DNA from: Alteromonadaceae bacterium 2753L.S.0a.02
GTDB taxonomy: Bacteria; Pseudomonadota; Gammaproteobacteria; Pseudomonadales; Cellvibrionaceae
Reading direction: 5' to 3'
Length of the DNA: 64,000 nt
NCBI GenBank assembly: GCA_007827375.1
Contig: VISH01000001.1
Coordinates: 744,001 to 808,000, forward strand
Part shown: in pieces, positions 44,581-53,968 of the stretch
Layout of the letters: each line of letters opens with the position of its first letter
Position numbering within the stretch: the stretch's first letter is position 1
Notes under the pieces: model-generated
What the model saw: the letters and a program-made list of their open reading frames with translations, nothing else
What the model was told of the DNA's origin: nothing
Databases searched by the model: none
Made by a program: the position numbers and the translations under genes

Positions 44581-46650
44581 ATGAAAATCCGAAAACTCGC
44601 CGGGCTCAGCTTGAGCACTATGGCTATTTCTTCTTTTACGCCCAACACTTTTGCCGAAACTTTTACGTCCACCGATGCGAACAATCCGCTCGAAGAAACC
44701 CTGGTTGAAGGCAACCGTAACAGCCACGTGGTGGATGTCGGAATTTCGCTAGAAATAAACCCGGATACCGCACAACTACTGCGCAAAGCCCCCGGTGCCA
44801 ACGTAAACAGCAACGGCCCGCTAACCGGCATCGCGCAAATGCGAGGCATGTTTGGTGCGCGCATTGCCACCCAAATTAATGGCCAGTCCATCAGCGCTGG
44901 CGGCCCCAACTGGATGGACCCACCGCTGTCTTACGCGCCCGCAGCGCAGCTGCAAAACCTCACCGTGTACCGTGGGATTGCACCAGTAAGCGCGGGACAA
45001 GAAACACTGGGTGGCGCAATTAAAGCCGAAACCTGGCAGGGTGAGTTCGCAAATACAGGTGTTAAGGGAAATGGTAATCTGCGCTTAGGCGGGCAAAGCG
45101 TGAATGATTCCGGGTTAGCCAGCGCCAATGTCGCCATTGCTTCTCCGCAACACAAAATGAAATTGCTACTACTCAACGAACAGGGCAGTGATGCCGAATT
45201 TCCCGGTGGCAGAATCACACCCAGTGAATACCGCCGTGAACGTATCGATTTAGGCTACGCATTTAAAACCGCCAGCCAGCAATTTGATATTGATGTGGCT
45301 CAAAACAAAACCGGCGATACAGGAACGCCCGCACTGCCCATGGATATCGAATACATCGATTCCGACCTGGCAAGCATCGGCTATCGAAGTGAAGGCGACA
45401 TCAAGTGGCAAGCGAAACTTTATGCCAGCGATATTGAACACGCCATGACGAACTATCACTTGCGCAGCAGCCCGACGATGCTCAGCATGTGGCGCCGCAA
45501 CGTGGCTACCGGTGAAAATCGCGGTGGCCTGTTGAGTGTGAAAGCTGACAGCTGGAATTTCGGTGTCGATTACCATCAGGAAAACCATAACTCCGATATT
45601 GATAACCCCAACGCCGCTGCTTTTTTTGTGATGAACTTTAACAATGCCTCGCGCAAGGTAACGGGCATTTACGCGGAATACCAGCGAGTCTACGATGCAG
45701 GTCTACAAACCGAGTTGGGTTTGCGAGTTAATCGCATTGCCATGGATGCCGACCCGGTCGATGGCACACCGGCACAGGCCATGCCGCCGGCCGCAGTGCT
45801 ACGCGATAATTTTAACAAGGCCGAACGCAATAAAAGCGACACCAATCTCGATGCCGTGTTACGCCTTAGTTTTAAAAACGGCTTTTATGCGGCGGCCGGC
45901 CAAAAAAGCCGTTCGCCATCGTACCAGGAGCGCTACCTCTGGTTACCCCTGGAAGCGACCGCGGGCTTAGCTGATGGTCGGGTTTATATCGGCAATATTG
46001 AACTCAAGCCAGAAGTGAGCCGCGAATTGGAGTTGGGCTACGATGTGCAAACCGCGAATTTCAGCCTCTCACCGCGAATCTTTTACCGTTCAGTAAAAGA
46101 CTACATTCAGGGCACCCCAAGTAATAACGCGGCTGCGAATATGTTGGTTTCAATGATGGCGATGAATCCCTACCCACCACTTCAATTTAATAATGTGGAT
46201 GCCGTCTTTTACGGTTTGGATTTAGACGCGCAATACAGCATTAACAGCAACTGGAATATCCAGGCACTGGTAAATTATGTACGCGGCAAACGCGACGATA
46301 TTAACGATAACCTGTACCGCATCGCCCCCTTGAACGCGACCCTGGCACTAAACCTGGAACAGGCGACATGGGGCTTCACTGCGGAAACATTATTCGTCGA
46401 CGGGCAGAAAGATATCTCAGAAACCCAGGGCGAAAAAACCACCGCCGGTTATGCCCTTGCAAACCTTCGCGCTTATTGGAAATTTGCCAGCGACTGGCAA
46501 TTGGGTGGAGGCATCGATAACGTCTTTGACAAAGCCTATCAAGACCACCTCAGCGGTTACAACCGCGTTAACGGCAGCGATATTCCAAGCGGTGATCGTT
46601 TATACGCATACGGCAGAAATGTTTATCTGCGTTTGGATTATCGGTTTTGA
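44581..46650 (+). CDS. TonB-dependent outer-membrane receptor
   Basis: 689 residues: signal peptide (ending TFA), a plug domain (about 40-155) with GIAQMRGMFGARIATQINGQ and GGPNWMDPPLSYAPAAQLQN, then a 22-strand barrel ending in RNVYLRLDYRF. The NWMDPP-type plug loop resembles OprC/NosA copper receptors and the protein has several Met-rich stretches (MLVSMMAMNPYPP), so metal uptake is possible but unproven. A classical CarboxypepD N-domain is absent. Terminated by the hairpin at 46706-46739. Confidence 0.88.
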   Translation: MKIRKLAGLSLSTMAISSFTPNTFAETFTSTDANNPLEETLVEGNRNSHVVDVGISLEINPDTAQLLRKAPGANVNSNGPLTGIAQMRGMFGARIATQINGQSISAGGPNWMDPPLSYAPAAQLQNLTVYRGIAPVSAGQETLGGAIKAETWQGEFANTGVKGNGNLRLGGQSVNDSGLASANVAIASPQHKMKLLLLNEQGSDAEFPGGRITPSEYRRERIDLGYAFKTASQQFDIDVAQNKTGDTGTPALPMDIEYIDSDLASIGYRSEGDIKWQAKLYASDIEHAMTNYHLRSSPTMLSMWRRNVATGENRGGLLSVKADSWNFGVDYHQENHNSDIDNPNAAAFFVMNFNNASRKVTGIYAEYQRVYDAGLQTELGLRVNRIAMDADPVDGTPAQAMPPAAVLRDNFNKAERNKSDTNLDAVLRLSFKNGFYAAAGQKSRSPSYQERYLWLPLEATAGLADGRVYIGNIELKPEVSRELELGYDVQTANFSLSPRIFYRSVKDYIQGTPSNNAAANMLVSMMAMNPYPPLQFNNVDAVFYGLDLDAQYSINSNWNIQALVNYVRGKRDDINDNLYRIAPLNATLALNLEQATWGFTAETLFVDGQKDISETQGEKTTAGYALANLRAYWKFASDWQLGGGIDNVFDKAYQDHLSGYNRVNGSDIPSGDRLYAYGRNVYLRLDYRF

Positions 46651-46705
46651 TTCAACGGCCAATGGCCGTCGAGGAGCACCCACGAAGCAGGCTTAGGGTG
46701 CTCCT

Positions 46706-46739
46706 GAAAAAGTGATTGGCATTCGCCAATCACTTTTTC
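46706..46739. terminator. Bidirectional terminator
   Basis: GAAAAAGTGATTGGC-ATTC-GCCAATCACTTTTTC, 15 perfect pairs. The right arm overlaps the end of the convergent oxidoreductase gene, so both transcripts end in the same structure. Confidence 0.85.
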
Positions 46740-48001
46740 AATTTTCCTATCCCCAAGGATTTCATCAATACTTTCTCATAAATCGGTTCACTCACCCCGC
46801 TTTCAATTTTATGCAGAAAATATTTTTCGAAACCGATTTTTGCAAGGTGCACCCACTTGCCGCCTTTCATCCAATTCACATTGCGCGGTGGGATTTGCGG
46901 CATGGCCACAAAGGCAATTCCGGTATCACCCATATCCGCAAGACAAACCGCATTCCAGGTGGCCTGTTCTTTGGCTTCTTCACCTTCCAAACGCGCGCGA
47001 ATATTGTGGGCTGTAGCGGTAACCATACTTTCAATCATAAAACCGGTTTTGGGTACCCCGGTAGGTACGGGAGTGGGCTTTTTCGGTGCTATGGCAACCG
47101 CCACACCAACCGCCCATATATTGCGATGGGTGGGGTTACATTGGTGGTCATCAATTAAAATAAAACCGCGCGGGTTTACTAATCCTTCCACATCGCGCAC
47201 GGCATCAATGCCGGTAAATGCAGGTAACATCATCGAATAACCAAAAGGTAATTCATGGCGTTTTTTCTCGTTTCCGTCTTCATCGCACTCGATCACATGC
47301 ATAACGCCAGCTTCAACTTTTTCGACCTTGGCATTGCAGATCCAATCGATATGATGCTTGCGCAATTCCGATTCCATTAAGGTTTTACTGTCGCCAACAC
47401 CGTCCAAGCCCAAGTGACCGATGTAAGGTTCGGAAGTCACAAAAGTCATAGGAACTCTGTCGCGAATTTTACGATCGCGCAGATCTTTATCCATGATGAA
47501 TGCAAATTCATAAGCGGGGCCGAAGCACGACGCACCCTGAACGGCCCCCACCACAATAGGCGCAGGATTCGCCACAAAGCGGAGCCAATTTTCCCGGGCT
47601 TTTTCAGCGTGATCGATGTGGCAAACAGATTCGGTATGCCCTGCCGGGCCCAAACCTGCAATTTCTTCAAAAGCCAATCGGGGTCCTGTGGCGATAACCA
47701 AATGGTCGTACCCGAGAGTGTCGCCGTCTTCGAAAACGATCTGGTTGTTTTCGGGTTCCACCCGCACCACCTTGGCGACTTTCAATTCAATTTTGCGTTT
47801 ATTCAGGGGTTTACTCAGCGGCACGGTGATATCTTCCCGCTGCCGCCAATCCACCGCCACCCAAGGGTTGGATGGCACAAAGTGGTAATAATCTTTGTCG
47901 CTTACCACGATTACACGATCTTCCTTACGCGCCAGGTCTTTCATTTCATAGGCCATGGGTAAACCACCCAGGCCGGCGCCCATTACAACGATATCTGCCA
48001 T
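46730..48001 (-). CDS. FAD-dependent oxidoreductase, sulfide:quinone reductase-like
   Basis: 423 residues. GAGLGGLPMAYEM is the N-terminal FAD loop; VIATGPRLAFEEI and ERN/NIWAVGVAVAI mark the second FAD contact. A Cys in VQGASCFGPAYEF lies where sulfide:quinone reductases carry a redox Cys, but I cannot find the full three-Cys set, so its substrate is uncertain. C-terminal basic tail probably touches the membrane. Divergent from the GGDEF gene, with a palindrome between them. Confidence 0.8.
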   Translation of the reverse strand: MADIVVMGAGLGGLPMAYEMKDLARKEDRVIVVSDKDYYHFVPSNPWVAVDWRQREDITVPLSKPLNKRKIELKVAKVVRVEPENNQIVFEDGDTLGYDHLVIATGPRLAFEEIAGLGPAGHTESVCHIDHAEKARENWLRFVANPAPIVVGAVQGASCFGPAYEFAFIMDKDLRDRKIRDRVPMTFVTSEPYIGHLGLDGVGDSKTLMESELRKHHIDWICNAKVEKVEAGVMHVIECDEDGNEKKRHELPFGYSMMLPAFTGIDAVRDVEGLVNPRGFILIDDHQCNPTHRNIWAVGVAVAIAPKKPTPVPTGVPKTGFMIESMVTATAHNIRARLEGEEAKEQATWNAVCLADMGDTGIAFVAMPQIPPRNVNWMKGGKWVHLAKIGFEKYFLHKIESGVSEPIYEKVLMKSLGIGKLKK

Positions 48002-48135
48002 CTTGAGCCTCTCATCGCAATTGCGTGTTATTTAGTTTTTACTAATTTAGTAATTAATGATTTATTACCACCGATGAAAAATCAAGCTTTTTGTTGAAAT
48101 TATCACCATATGATTTAACGTATAATCAGAACGGC

Positions 48136-48153
48136 AGTGAGTAAACACTCACT
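48136..48153. promoter_or_regulatory. TetR-operator-like palindrome between the flavoprotein and GGDEF genes
   Basis: AGTGAGT-AAAC-ACTCACT, perfect 7-bp arms. A TATAAT -10-like hexamer lies ten bases to its left (48121-48126). It is well placed to repress the GGDEF gene or the divergent flavoprotein gene; no TetR gene is adjacent. Confidence 0.5.
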
Positions 48154-48246
48154 TAATGAAATAATGTCACCGAAATCATCCACCTCGTCACACGACAAGT
48201 TGGGTTATCTATACTGAATTTTGAGTTAATCTGTGGGGAGAAAACG

Positions 48247-49914
48247 ATGGCGACAAAAAACGCCATGGATGCCGAAAATTCGCAACGTGACCACCGTAAC
48301 GCGACAGAAAACCCCAAGCAAGAAGCTGAACGTCAGCCTTATTCTCCCTTGCAATTAATGTTGGACTGCGTGTCTGACGCAATCATCTTGATGCAGGCGC
48401 TCGTGGAAGATGGCGAGTTGGTCGACTTTATCGTTTTGGAAGCCAATGCAGCGGCGATTGCACTGATTCCAGGTGGTAGTGACGCACTGGGTAAAAACGC
48501 CAGTTCGCTACTGCACTCATTCTTTGGCCCTATGCTCGGTGCCGCCCAGGAAGTGCTGGTACGCGGTGAAAAGCAGAGCCTCACTCTGCTGCAAGACCGG
48601 CGCTTTCTTCAGGCAGAATTGTTCAACCCCCAAGACAAGCTGTTGTGTGCGGTCATCAGCGACGATTCAAACACCAAGGCTCTCCATGCCGCGGAGCTGG
48701 AGAGCTGTATCGAACAAGCGCCCGATGCCATATTCATCGCCAATCTCGATGGCCGCTACACCCACGTAAACTCCGCGGGCTGCAAATTACTCGGTTACGA
48801 GCGCGAGCAGATACTCAGCATGTCGATTGAAGATGTTATCCCGAAGGTCGATCTCGCGCGCCTGCAACTGGATAAACTGCGCCTACAAGACGGCGAAACC
48901 ATCACCGCTGAATGGAAAATAAAGCGCAGCAACGGCAAATATCTGGCTGTAGAAGTGAGCGGCAAAATATTAAATGATGGCCGCTGGCTGGGTTTTGTGC
49001 GCGACATCAGCGAGCGTAAAAATGCTGAAAAAGACCTGCAACTTTCCGCTGCGGTTTTTAATAACACCCGCGAAGCCATTGTTATCACCAATGCCACACG
49101 CGAGATCGTCGCGGCAAACGCCGCCTTTACGGAGTTGTGTGGCTACACAGAGCAGGACGTGAAGGGCAAAGACATCAAGCACTACGTGTATCGTTCCGGC
49201 AAACATGAGGCCGCGTTTTACGAAAACCTGTGGCAGCGGGTTGACGCTGAAGGTTTTTGGCGTGGCGAGGTATGGAGCCGGCGCAGCGACGGCGAGGTAT
49301 TTCCCAGCTGGCAAAACATATCTGTGGTATGCGACGACTACGGTAATATCAGTCACTACGTGTTGATTCTTTCAGACATCAGTGAGAAAAAAGCCGCTGA
49401 GCAAAAACTCAGCTACCTGGCGCACCACGATGCGCTCACCGGCCTGACCAATCGCATCGCATTTAACGGCAACCTGGAACACGCCCTGAATCACGCCCGG
49501 CGCAACGGCTCCAAGGTCGCGTTATTATTTATCGATCTCGACCATTTCAAAGACGTTAACGACAATTACGGCCATCTTGCCGGCGATCAGCTACTGCAAA
49601 TCACTGCCGATCGGCTGCGCCGCTGCGTGCGTGGTGAAGATGCCGTTGCCCGTATGGGCGGTGATGAATTCACCATTATTCTGGAACACATCAATTGCAT
49701 TGATGATGCCGTTGGGGTTGCCAAAAAGGTTGTGCAAAGCATGGCACTGCCGGTGCGCCTAGCCAGTGGCGAGGTTGAAGTGGGGCTCAGCATCGGAATC
49801 AGCTTATTTCCCGACCACGCAACAACGGTAAATGATCTTACCCGCACCGCCGACGCGGCGATGTACGGCGCTAAAAAATGCAAAGAGCGCGATTATCAGG
49901 TTTTCATCGACTAA
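48247..49914 (+). CDS. PAS-PAS diguanylate cyclase
   Basis: 555 residues; GGGGAG before the ATG. N-terminal divergent PAS-like region (about 30-140), PAS (about 150-258), PAS (about 260-382), GGDEF domain (385-552). The catalytic motif GGDEF is at 471-475, and the inhibitory-site Arg462-x-x-Asp465 is in the normal place, so it is probably an active, product-inhibited cyclic-di-GMP synthase. No EAL domain and no membrane helix, so sensing is cytoplasmic. Confidence 0.92.
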   Translation: MATKNAMDAENSQRDHRNATENPKQEAERQPYSPLQLMLDCVSDAIILMQALVEDGELVDFIVLEANAAAIALIPGGSDALGKNASSLLHSFFGPMLGAAQEVLVRGEKQSLTLLQDRRFLQAELFNPQDKLLCAVISDDSNTKALHAAELESCIEQAPDAIFIANLDGRYTHVNSAGCKLLGYEREQILSMSIEDVIPKVDLARLQLDKLRLQDGETITAEWKIKRSNGKYLAVEVSGKILNDGRWLGFVRDISERKNAEKDLQLSAAVFNNTREAIVITNATREIVAANAAFTELCGYTEQDVKGKDIKHYVYRSGKHEAAFYENLWQRVDAEGFWRGEVWSRRSDGEVFPSWQNISVVCDDYGNISHYVLILSDISEKKAAEQKLSYLAHHDALTGLTNRIAFNGNLEHALNHARRNGSKVALLFIDLDHFKDVNDNYGHLAGDQLLQITADRLRRCVRGEDAVARMGGDEFTIILEHINCIDDAVGVAKKVVQSMALPVRLASGEVEVGLSIGISLFPDHATTVNDLTRTADAAMYGAKKCKERDYQVFID

Positions 49915-49986
49915 ACACTTTTTTACTTTCAATTGAATTTCGTTTCACTATAATTTCTTTCGATTCGAAAGATACTTCCCTTATTA

Positions 49987-50753
49987 ATGACGAAACGAAA
50001 CACTCAACAGCGCCGCCACGCCATCATCGAACGCCTCAATCGCACCGGAGAAGTGAGCGTCGATGCCTTGGCGGCCGATTATCACGCCTCGGAAGTGACC
50101 ATTCGCAAAGACCTCGCGGCCTTGGAAGCAAGCGGTCTGTTGCTACGTCGCTACGGGGTGCGATTCCCATGCCGAAGGAAATCGTAGAGAGTGACGGGCG
50201 CCCTGCCGAAAAAGTTTCGGAACGAAAGGAAGCGATTGCCAGTGCCGCCGCCGAACTGATTCGCGACCATAACCGCATCATTATCGACAGTGGGCACACC
50301 ACGGCCTGTCTGCTGCCACGCTTGGCTTCCAAGCTCGGTCTGGTAGTGATGACTAACTCACTGGACATCGCCAACGCGCTGCGTGAACTGGAAAACGAAC
50401 CCACCCTATTGATGACGGGCGGCACTTGGGACCCACGCTCTGAAGCCTTCCAGGGGCAACTCGCGGAACAAGTGCTGCGCGCTTACGACTTCGACCAATT
50501 GTTTATCGGCGCCGATGGGCTCGACCCACAACGCGGAACCACCACCTTCAACGAACTCTACAGCCTGAGCCGCATCATGGCCGAGGTGGCGCGCGAAGTG
50601 GTGGTTATGGCCGAATCCAGCAAAATTGGCCGCAAAATTCATAACCTGGAATTGAGCTGGCAACAAGTGGATGTGTTGGTGAGTGACAGCGGGATGGAAA
50701 GCGAAGTCAAAGATTTGATCGAGCAGCAGAATGTGCGAGTAATCTTAGTTTGA
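49987..50753 (+). pseudogene. DeoR-family regulator, one-base frameshift
   Basis: The first 57 codons give a DeoR HTH (RHAIIERLNRTGEVSVDALA, SEVTIRKDLAALEASG) and reach LLLRRYG at a G-run (50155-50158). The following sensor domain (AIPMPKEIVESD, IIIDSGHTTACLLPRLA, LFIGADGLDPQRGTTTFNEL) is read in another frame from 50160. One extra G in the run would give YGGAIPMPKE, the normal DeoR sequence. So the gene is frameshifted in this sequence, by a true mutation or a homopolymer sequencing error. In gammaproteobacteria a DeoR gene commonly precedes glmS and is thought to control amino-sugar genes. Confidence 0.85.
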
Positions 50754-50828
50754 TGTCGGACGCTCGCAGAGATAAAAACAACACCAGCAAATACTGAAAT
50801 TTTGCATTAACAAATAACCGAAGCGTCA

Positions 50829-50849
50829 GACGTCCGACGTCCGACGTTT
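50829..50849. repeat. Tandem GACGTCC repeats before glmS
   Basis: GACGTCC occurs twice in tandem (50829-50842) followed by GACGTTT; the unit is part of a palindromic motif shared with the GH9 3' end (21951-21963). An imperfect partner GTCGGACGCT lies at 50755-50764. Confidence 0.5.
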
Positions 50850-50863
50850 CTCCGAAGGAGAAA
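50847..50863 (+). promoter_or_regulatory. Hairpin sequestering the glmS Shine-Dalgarno sequence
   Basis: TTTCTCC-GAA-GGAGAAA, seven perfect pairs, contains the AAGGAG ribosome-binding site seven bases before the glmS ATG. Folded mRNA would hide the site, so glmS translation may need unfolding. Confidence 0.55.
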
Positions 50864-50867
50864 CCAC

Positions 50868-52700
50868 ATGTGTGGAATAGTTGGCGCTGTAGCGCAACGG
50901 GATGTCGCGGAAATTTTAGTCGAGGGTTTGCGACGCCTGGAATATCGCGGTTACGATTCTGCCGGTATTGCCATTGCCGATAACAGCGGTGAGTTAAAAC
51001 GTATTCGCCGCCTCGGAAAAGTGAAAGAACTCAGCGATGCCGTCGAGCAGGACTTCCCCGCAGGTGGTACCGGCATCGCCCACACCCGCTGGGCTACCCA
51101 CGGCGAACCCAGCGAACGCAATGCCCACCCCCATATTTCGTTAGAGCGCATTGCCGTGGTTCACAACGGTATTATTGAAAATCACGCCCCCCTGCGAGAC
51201 AAGCTTAAAAGTCTCGGCTATGTATTTGAATCTGAAACCGATACCGAAGTACTGGCCCATTTGGTTGAAGAACAATTGAAACACAGCAATTCCTTGCTCG
51301 AAGCCGTACAAACCTCGGTAAAACAATTGCACGGCGCCTACGGCACCGTATTTATCGATCGCGCCGATAACAGCCGAATGGTTGTGGCACGTTCCGGTAG
51401 CCCTCTGGTGATTGGTTTGGGCATCGGAGAAAATTTTGTAGCCTCCGACCAGCTGGCCTTATTGCCAGTAACCCGCCGTTTTATATTTTTAGAAGAAGGC
51501 GACGTTGCCGAAATTACCCGAAAAACCATCCAGGTTTTCGATAGCAATGGGAATGCGGTCGAGCGTGAAATTCACGAATCCAATGTGAGTTACGACGCAG
51601 GTGATAAGGGCCAATACCGTCATTACATGCTCAAGGAAATTTACGAACAACCCGCCTGTGTAAGCGAAACACTCGAAGGGCGAATTAGCGATAAGGGCGT
51701 GCTGGATGAAACTTTTGGCAATGGCGCCACGGAATTATTTAAGCAGGTAAAACATGTCCAGATTGTCGCCTGCGGTACCAGCTATCATTCCGGCATGGTT
51801 GCGCGATATTGGCTCGAACAATTTGCCGGTGTGAGCTGCAACATCGAAATTGCTTCAGAATTTCGCTACCGCAAATCTTTTGTGCACCCCAACAGCTTGT
51901 TAATTACCATTTCACAATCGGGCGAAACCGCCGACACGCTAGCCGCATTACGTCTCGCTAAACAACAGGGTTATCTCGGTAGCCTGACTATTTGTAACGT
52001 GGCCGGTTCTTCGCTGGTACGCGAAAGCGACCTCGCCTTTATGACCCGCGCCGGTGCCGAAATTGGTGTTGCTTCCACCAAAGCCTTCACCACACAATTA
52101 GTGGGCCTGGCGATGCTGGCCATGGCACTGGGTAAGTACAATGGCCTCGACGAAACACAACAACAAGCCATGGCGCAAACCTTGAAACAATTGCCCGCGA
52201 AATTGGAAGAAAGCCTGGCGCTGGCCCTACAAATCGAAGATCTCGCTGAAGAATTTGCCGATAAAAACCACGCACTGTTTTTAGGTCGCGGAGATCAATA
52301 CCCGATTGCGATGGAAGGCGCTTTAAAATTAAAAGAAATTTCCTACATCCACGCCGAAGCCTACGCCGCCGGGGAACTCAAACACGGCCCTCTGGCTTTA
52401 ATCGATGCCGAAATGCCGATAATTGTGGTCGCACCCAATAACGACCTGCTTGAAAAATTAAAATCCAATGTAGAAGAAGTTCGCGCACGCGGTGGCATTT
52501 TGTATGTGTTTGCCGATGAAAACGCGAAATTCAGCAGCGACGACACCATGCGCGTTATTAACGTACCGCACATTGAACACTGGTTGGCCCCCGTGCTTTA
52601 CACGGTTCCTTTGCAATTGCTTTCTTACTATGTGGCGATAATAAAAGGAACAGATGTGGATCAGCCTCGAAATTTAGCGAAGAGTGTTACAGTGGAATAA
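50868..52700 (+). CDS. glmS: Glutamine-fructose-6-phosphate aminotransferase
   Basis: 610 residues. MCGIVGAV places the glutaminase nucleophile Cys at position 2; the N-terminal Ntn glutaminase is followed by two SIS isomerase domains (CGTSYHSGMVARYWLEQFAG and SQSGETADTLAALRLAK) and the C-terminal DQPRNLAKSVTVE tail that closes the active site. It makes glucosamine-6-phosphate, first step to UDP-GlcNAc. Confidence 0.97.
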   Translation: MCGIVGAVAQRDVAEILVEGLRRLEYRGYDSAGIAIADNSGELKRIRRLGKVKELSDAVEQDFPAGGTGIAHTRWATHGEPSERNAHPHISLERIAVVHNGIIENHAPLRDKLKSLGYVFESETDTEVLAHLVEEQLKHSNSLLEAVQTSVKQLHGAYGTVFIDRADNSRMVVARSGSPLVIGLGIGENFVASDQLALLPVTRRFIFLEEGDVAEITRKTIQVFDSNGNAVEREIHESNVSYDAGDKGQYRHYMLKEIYEQPACVSETLEGRISDKGVLDETFGNGATELFKQVKHVQIVACGTSYHSGMVARYWLEQFAGVSCNIEIASEFRYRKSFVHPNSLLITISQSGETADTLAALRLAKQQGYLGSLTICNVAGSSLVRESDLAFMTRAGAEIGVASTKAFTTQLVGLAMLAMALGKYNGLDETQQQAMAQTLKQLPAKLEESLALALQIEDLAEEFADKNHALFLGRGDQYPIAMEGALKLKEISYIHAEAYAAGELKHGPLALIDAEMPIIVVAPNNDLLEKLKSNVEEVRARGGILYVFADENAKFSSDDTMRVINVPHIEHWLAPVLYTVPLQLLSYYVAIIKGTDVDQPRNLAKSVTVE

Positions 52701-52754
52701 TCCGGCGAGTGAGAGGCGAAAACCCATCCAAGAAAAAACTGCGCTTTGTCTATA

Positions 52755-52773
52755 GGGTGGGCACTGCCCACCC
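52755..52773. terminator. Terminator-like hairpin after glmS
   Basis: GGGTGGGC-ACT-GCCCACCC, eight perfect G+C-rich pairs, 55 bases after the glmS stop; only a short TT follows. It lies between glmS and the convergent AraC gene. Confidence 0.55.
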
Positions 52774-52876
52774 TTCATGACTCAGTTTAAAAATAGCATG
52801 CAATCATTTTTTTATTTGAAAGATTTTCCCAGGCCATAACAAAGCCTGCTGCAAGTTTATTCAGCACAGCTAATTG

Positions 52877-53968
52877 CTAGAGATCAAATCGACCCAACGT
52901 TACCGAGGGCGACTCGTCGAACAGTTGCCGGTACTCTACAGAAAAGCGCCCCAACTCCGTAAAACCCGCACTTAATGCCGCCTGCTTCACCATACCTCGC
53001 TTTACAGTGGTCTGTACCAGCAGCGACCTTGCGCGCATCATGCGACGTTTTTGAAAGTAGGCCAACGGGGGCAACCCACAAACATCATTGAAAGCCTGAT
53101 AAAGCGTCGTTTTACCGACACCCGCCGCAACACAGAGATCGGCGAGAGTTATAAGCTTCCCTGGCGCTGCCATAAAATATTCTTCTGCAAGTCGCACAAT
53201 CTGTGCAGGGGAATTGGTTCTCCCTTTTTGATAGCGTGATTCGGGTAGGGCTCGCAAATAAGCATCGGCGAGCAAACCAATCACCGCGTTACTGATGTCA
53301 ATCTGTCGGTGCCTTTCAGGTGTGTTGCAGGTTTCGTCTATTAAAGCCCTAAGTCGCGCCTTAAATGTATCACTATCTGCCTCACTCAAGCGGAATTTAC
53401 GGTCATGCAGTTTGATGTCTTCCAAATAAACGCCCGTGAGCGCAGCGATAGTCTCAATGTAGGGTTGTCGGGGTAGGGTTACCCCCATAGTGACACGACT
53501 CTTGGAATGAAGATGAAAGCTGTCGAGGTCACCTGTCATAAAAAACGATGATTCACTGGCAGATTCACCATTGACTAAATAGTCCCCGGTCCAGAATTCG
53601 GGAATGACGAAGGCGATGTAGTTGGGATGCACCACATTGATCCCTATCGACTCCACCGCAAATCCATTTCGAACCATACCAATGCTGCCAACGGTTGCCA
53701 TCTGTAAGGCAACCTGATGCTCTCCGCGAGCAACCTGGATGAGATGAGATTCTTTCAGAGGCAAATCAACCTTCTCCACTGAATAGTGGGAGCTGCGTTC
53801 CTCGTGCAAGGTGATAATGCGATTTTCGTTTTGCGGCAATTTTTTATCCAATTCAAATACTCGCTCGTTACACCAGCTCACATCGCGATGGCACTGCATC
53901 CTGATAAGTTGGGTTGACGAGTCGAACCAAACATCGAAACCGGCTGGTTTACCAAAGCGGAATTCCAC
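52877..53968 (-). CDS. AraC-family transcriptional regulator
   Basis: 363 residues from a GTG at 53968, which has an in-frame TAG a short way upstream. N-terminal 230 residues form a ligand-type domain similar to AraC_binding_2; the C-terminal 100 residues are the twin-HTH (LITLADLCVAAGVGKTTLYQ, ALSAGFTELGRFSVEYRQLF). It reads away from the catabolic gene run at 55.3-63.6 kb and is its most likely regulator. Confidence 0.88.
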   Translation of the reverse strand: MEFRFGKPAGFDVWFDSSTQLIRMQCHRDVSWCNERVFELDKKLPQNENRIITLHEERSSHYSVEKVDLPLKESHLIQVARGEHQVALQMATVGSIGMVRNGFAVESIGINVVHPNYIAFVIPEFWTGDYLVNGESASESSFFMTGDLDSFHLHSKSRVTMGVTLPRQPYIETIAALTGVYLEDIKLHDRKFRLSEADSDTFKARLRALIDETCNTPERHRQIDISNAVIGLLADAYLRALPESRYQKGRTNSPAQIVRLAEEYFMAAPGKLITLADLCVAAGVGKTTLYQAFNDVCGLPPLAYFQKRRMMRARSLLVQTTVKRGMVKQAALSAGFTELGRFSVEYRQLFDESPSVTLGRFDL

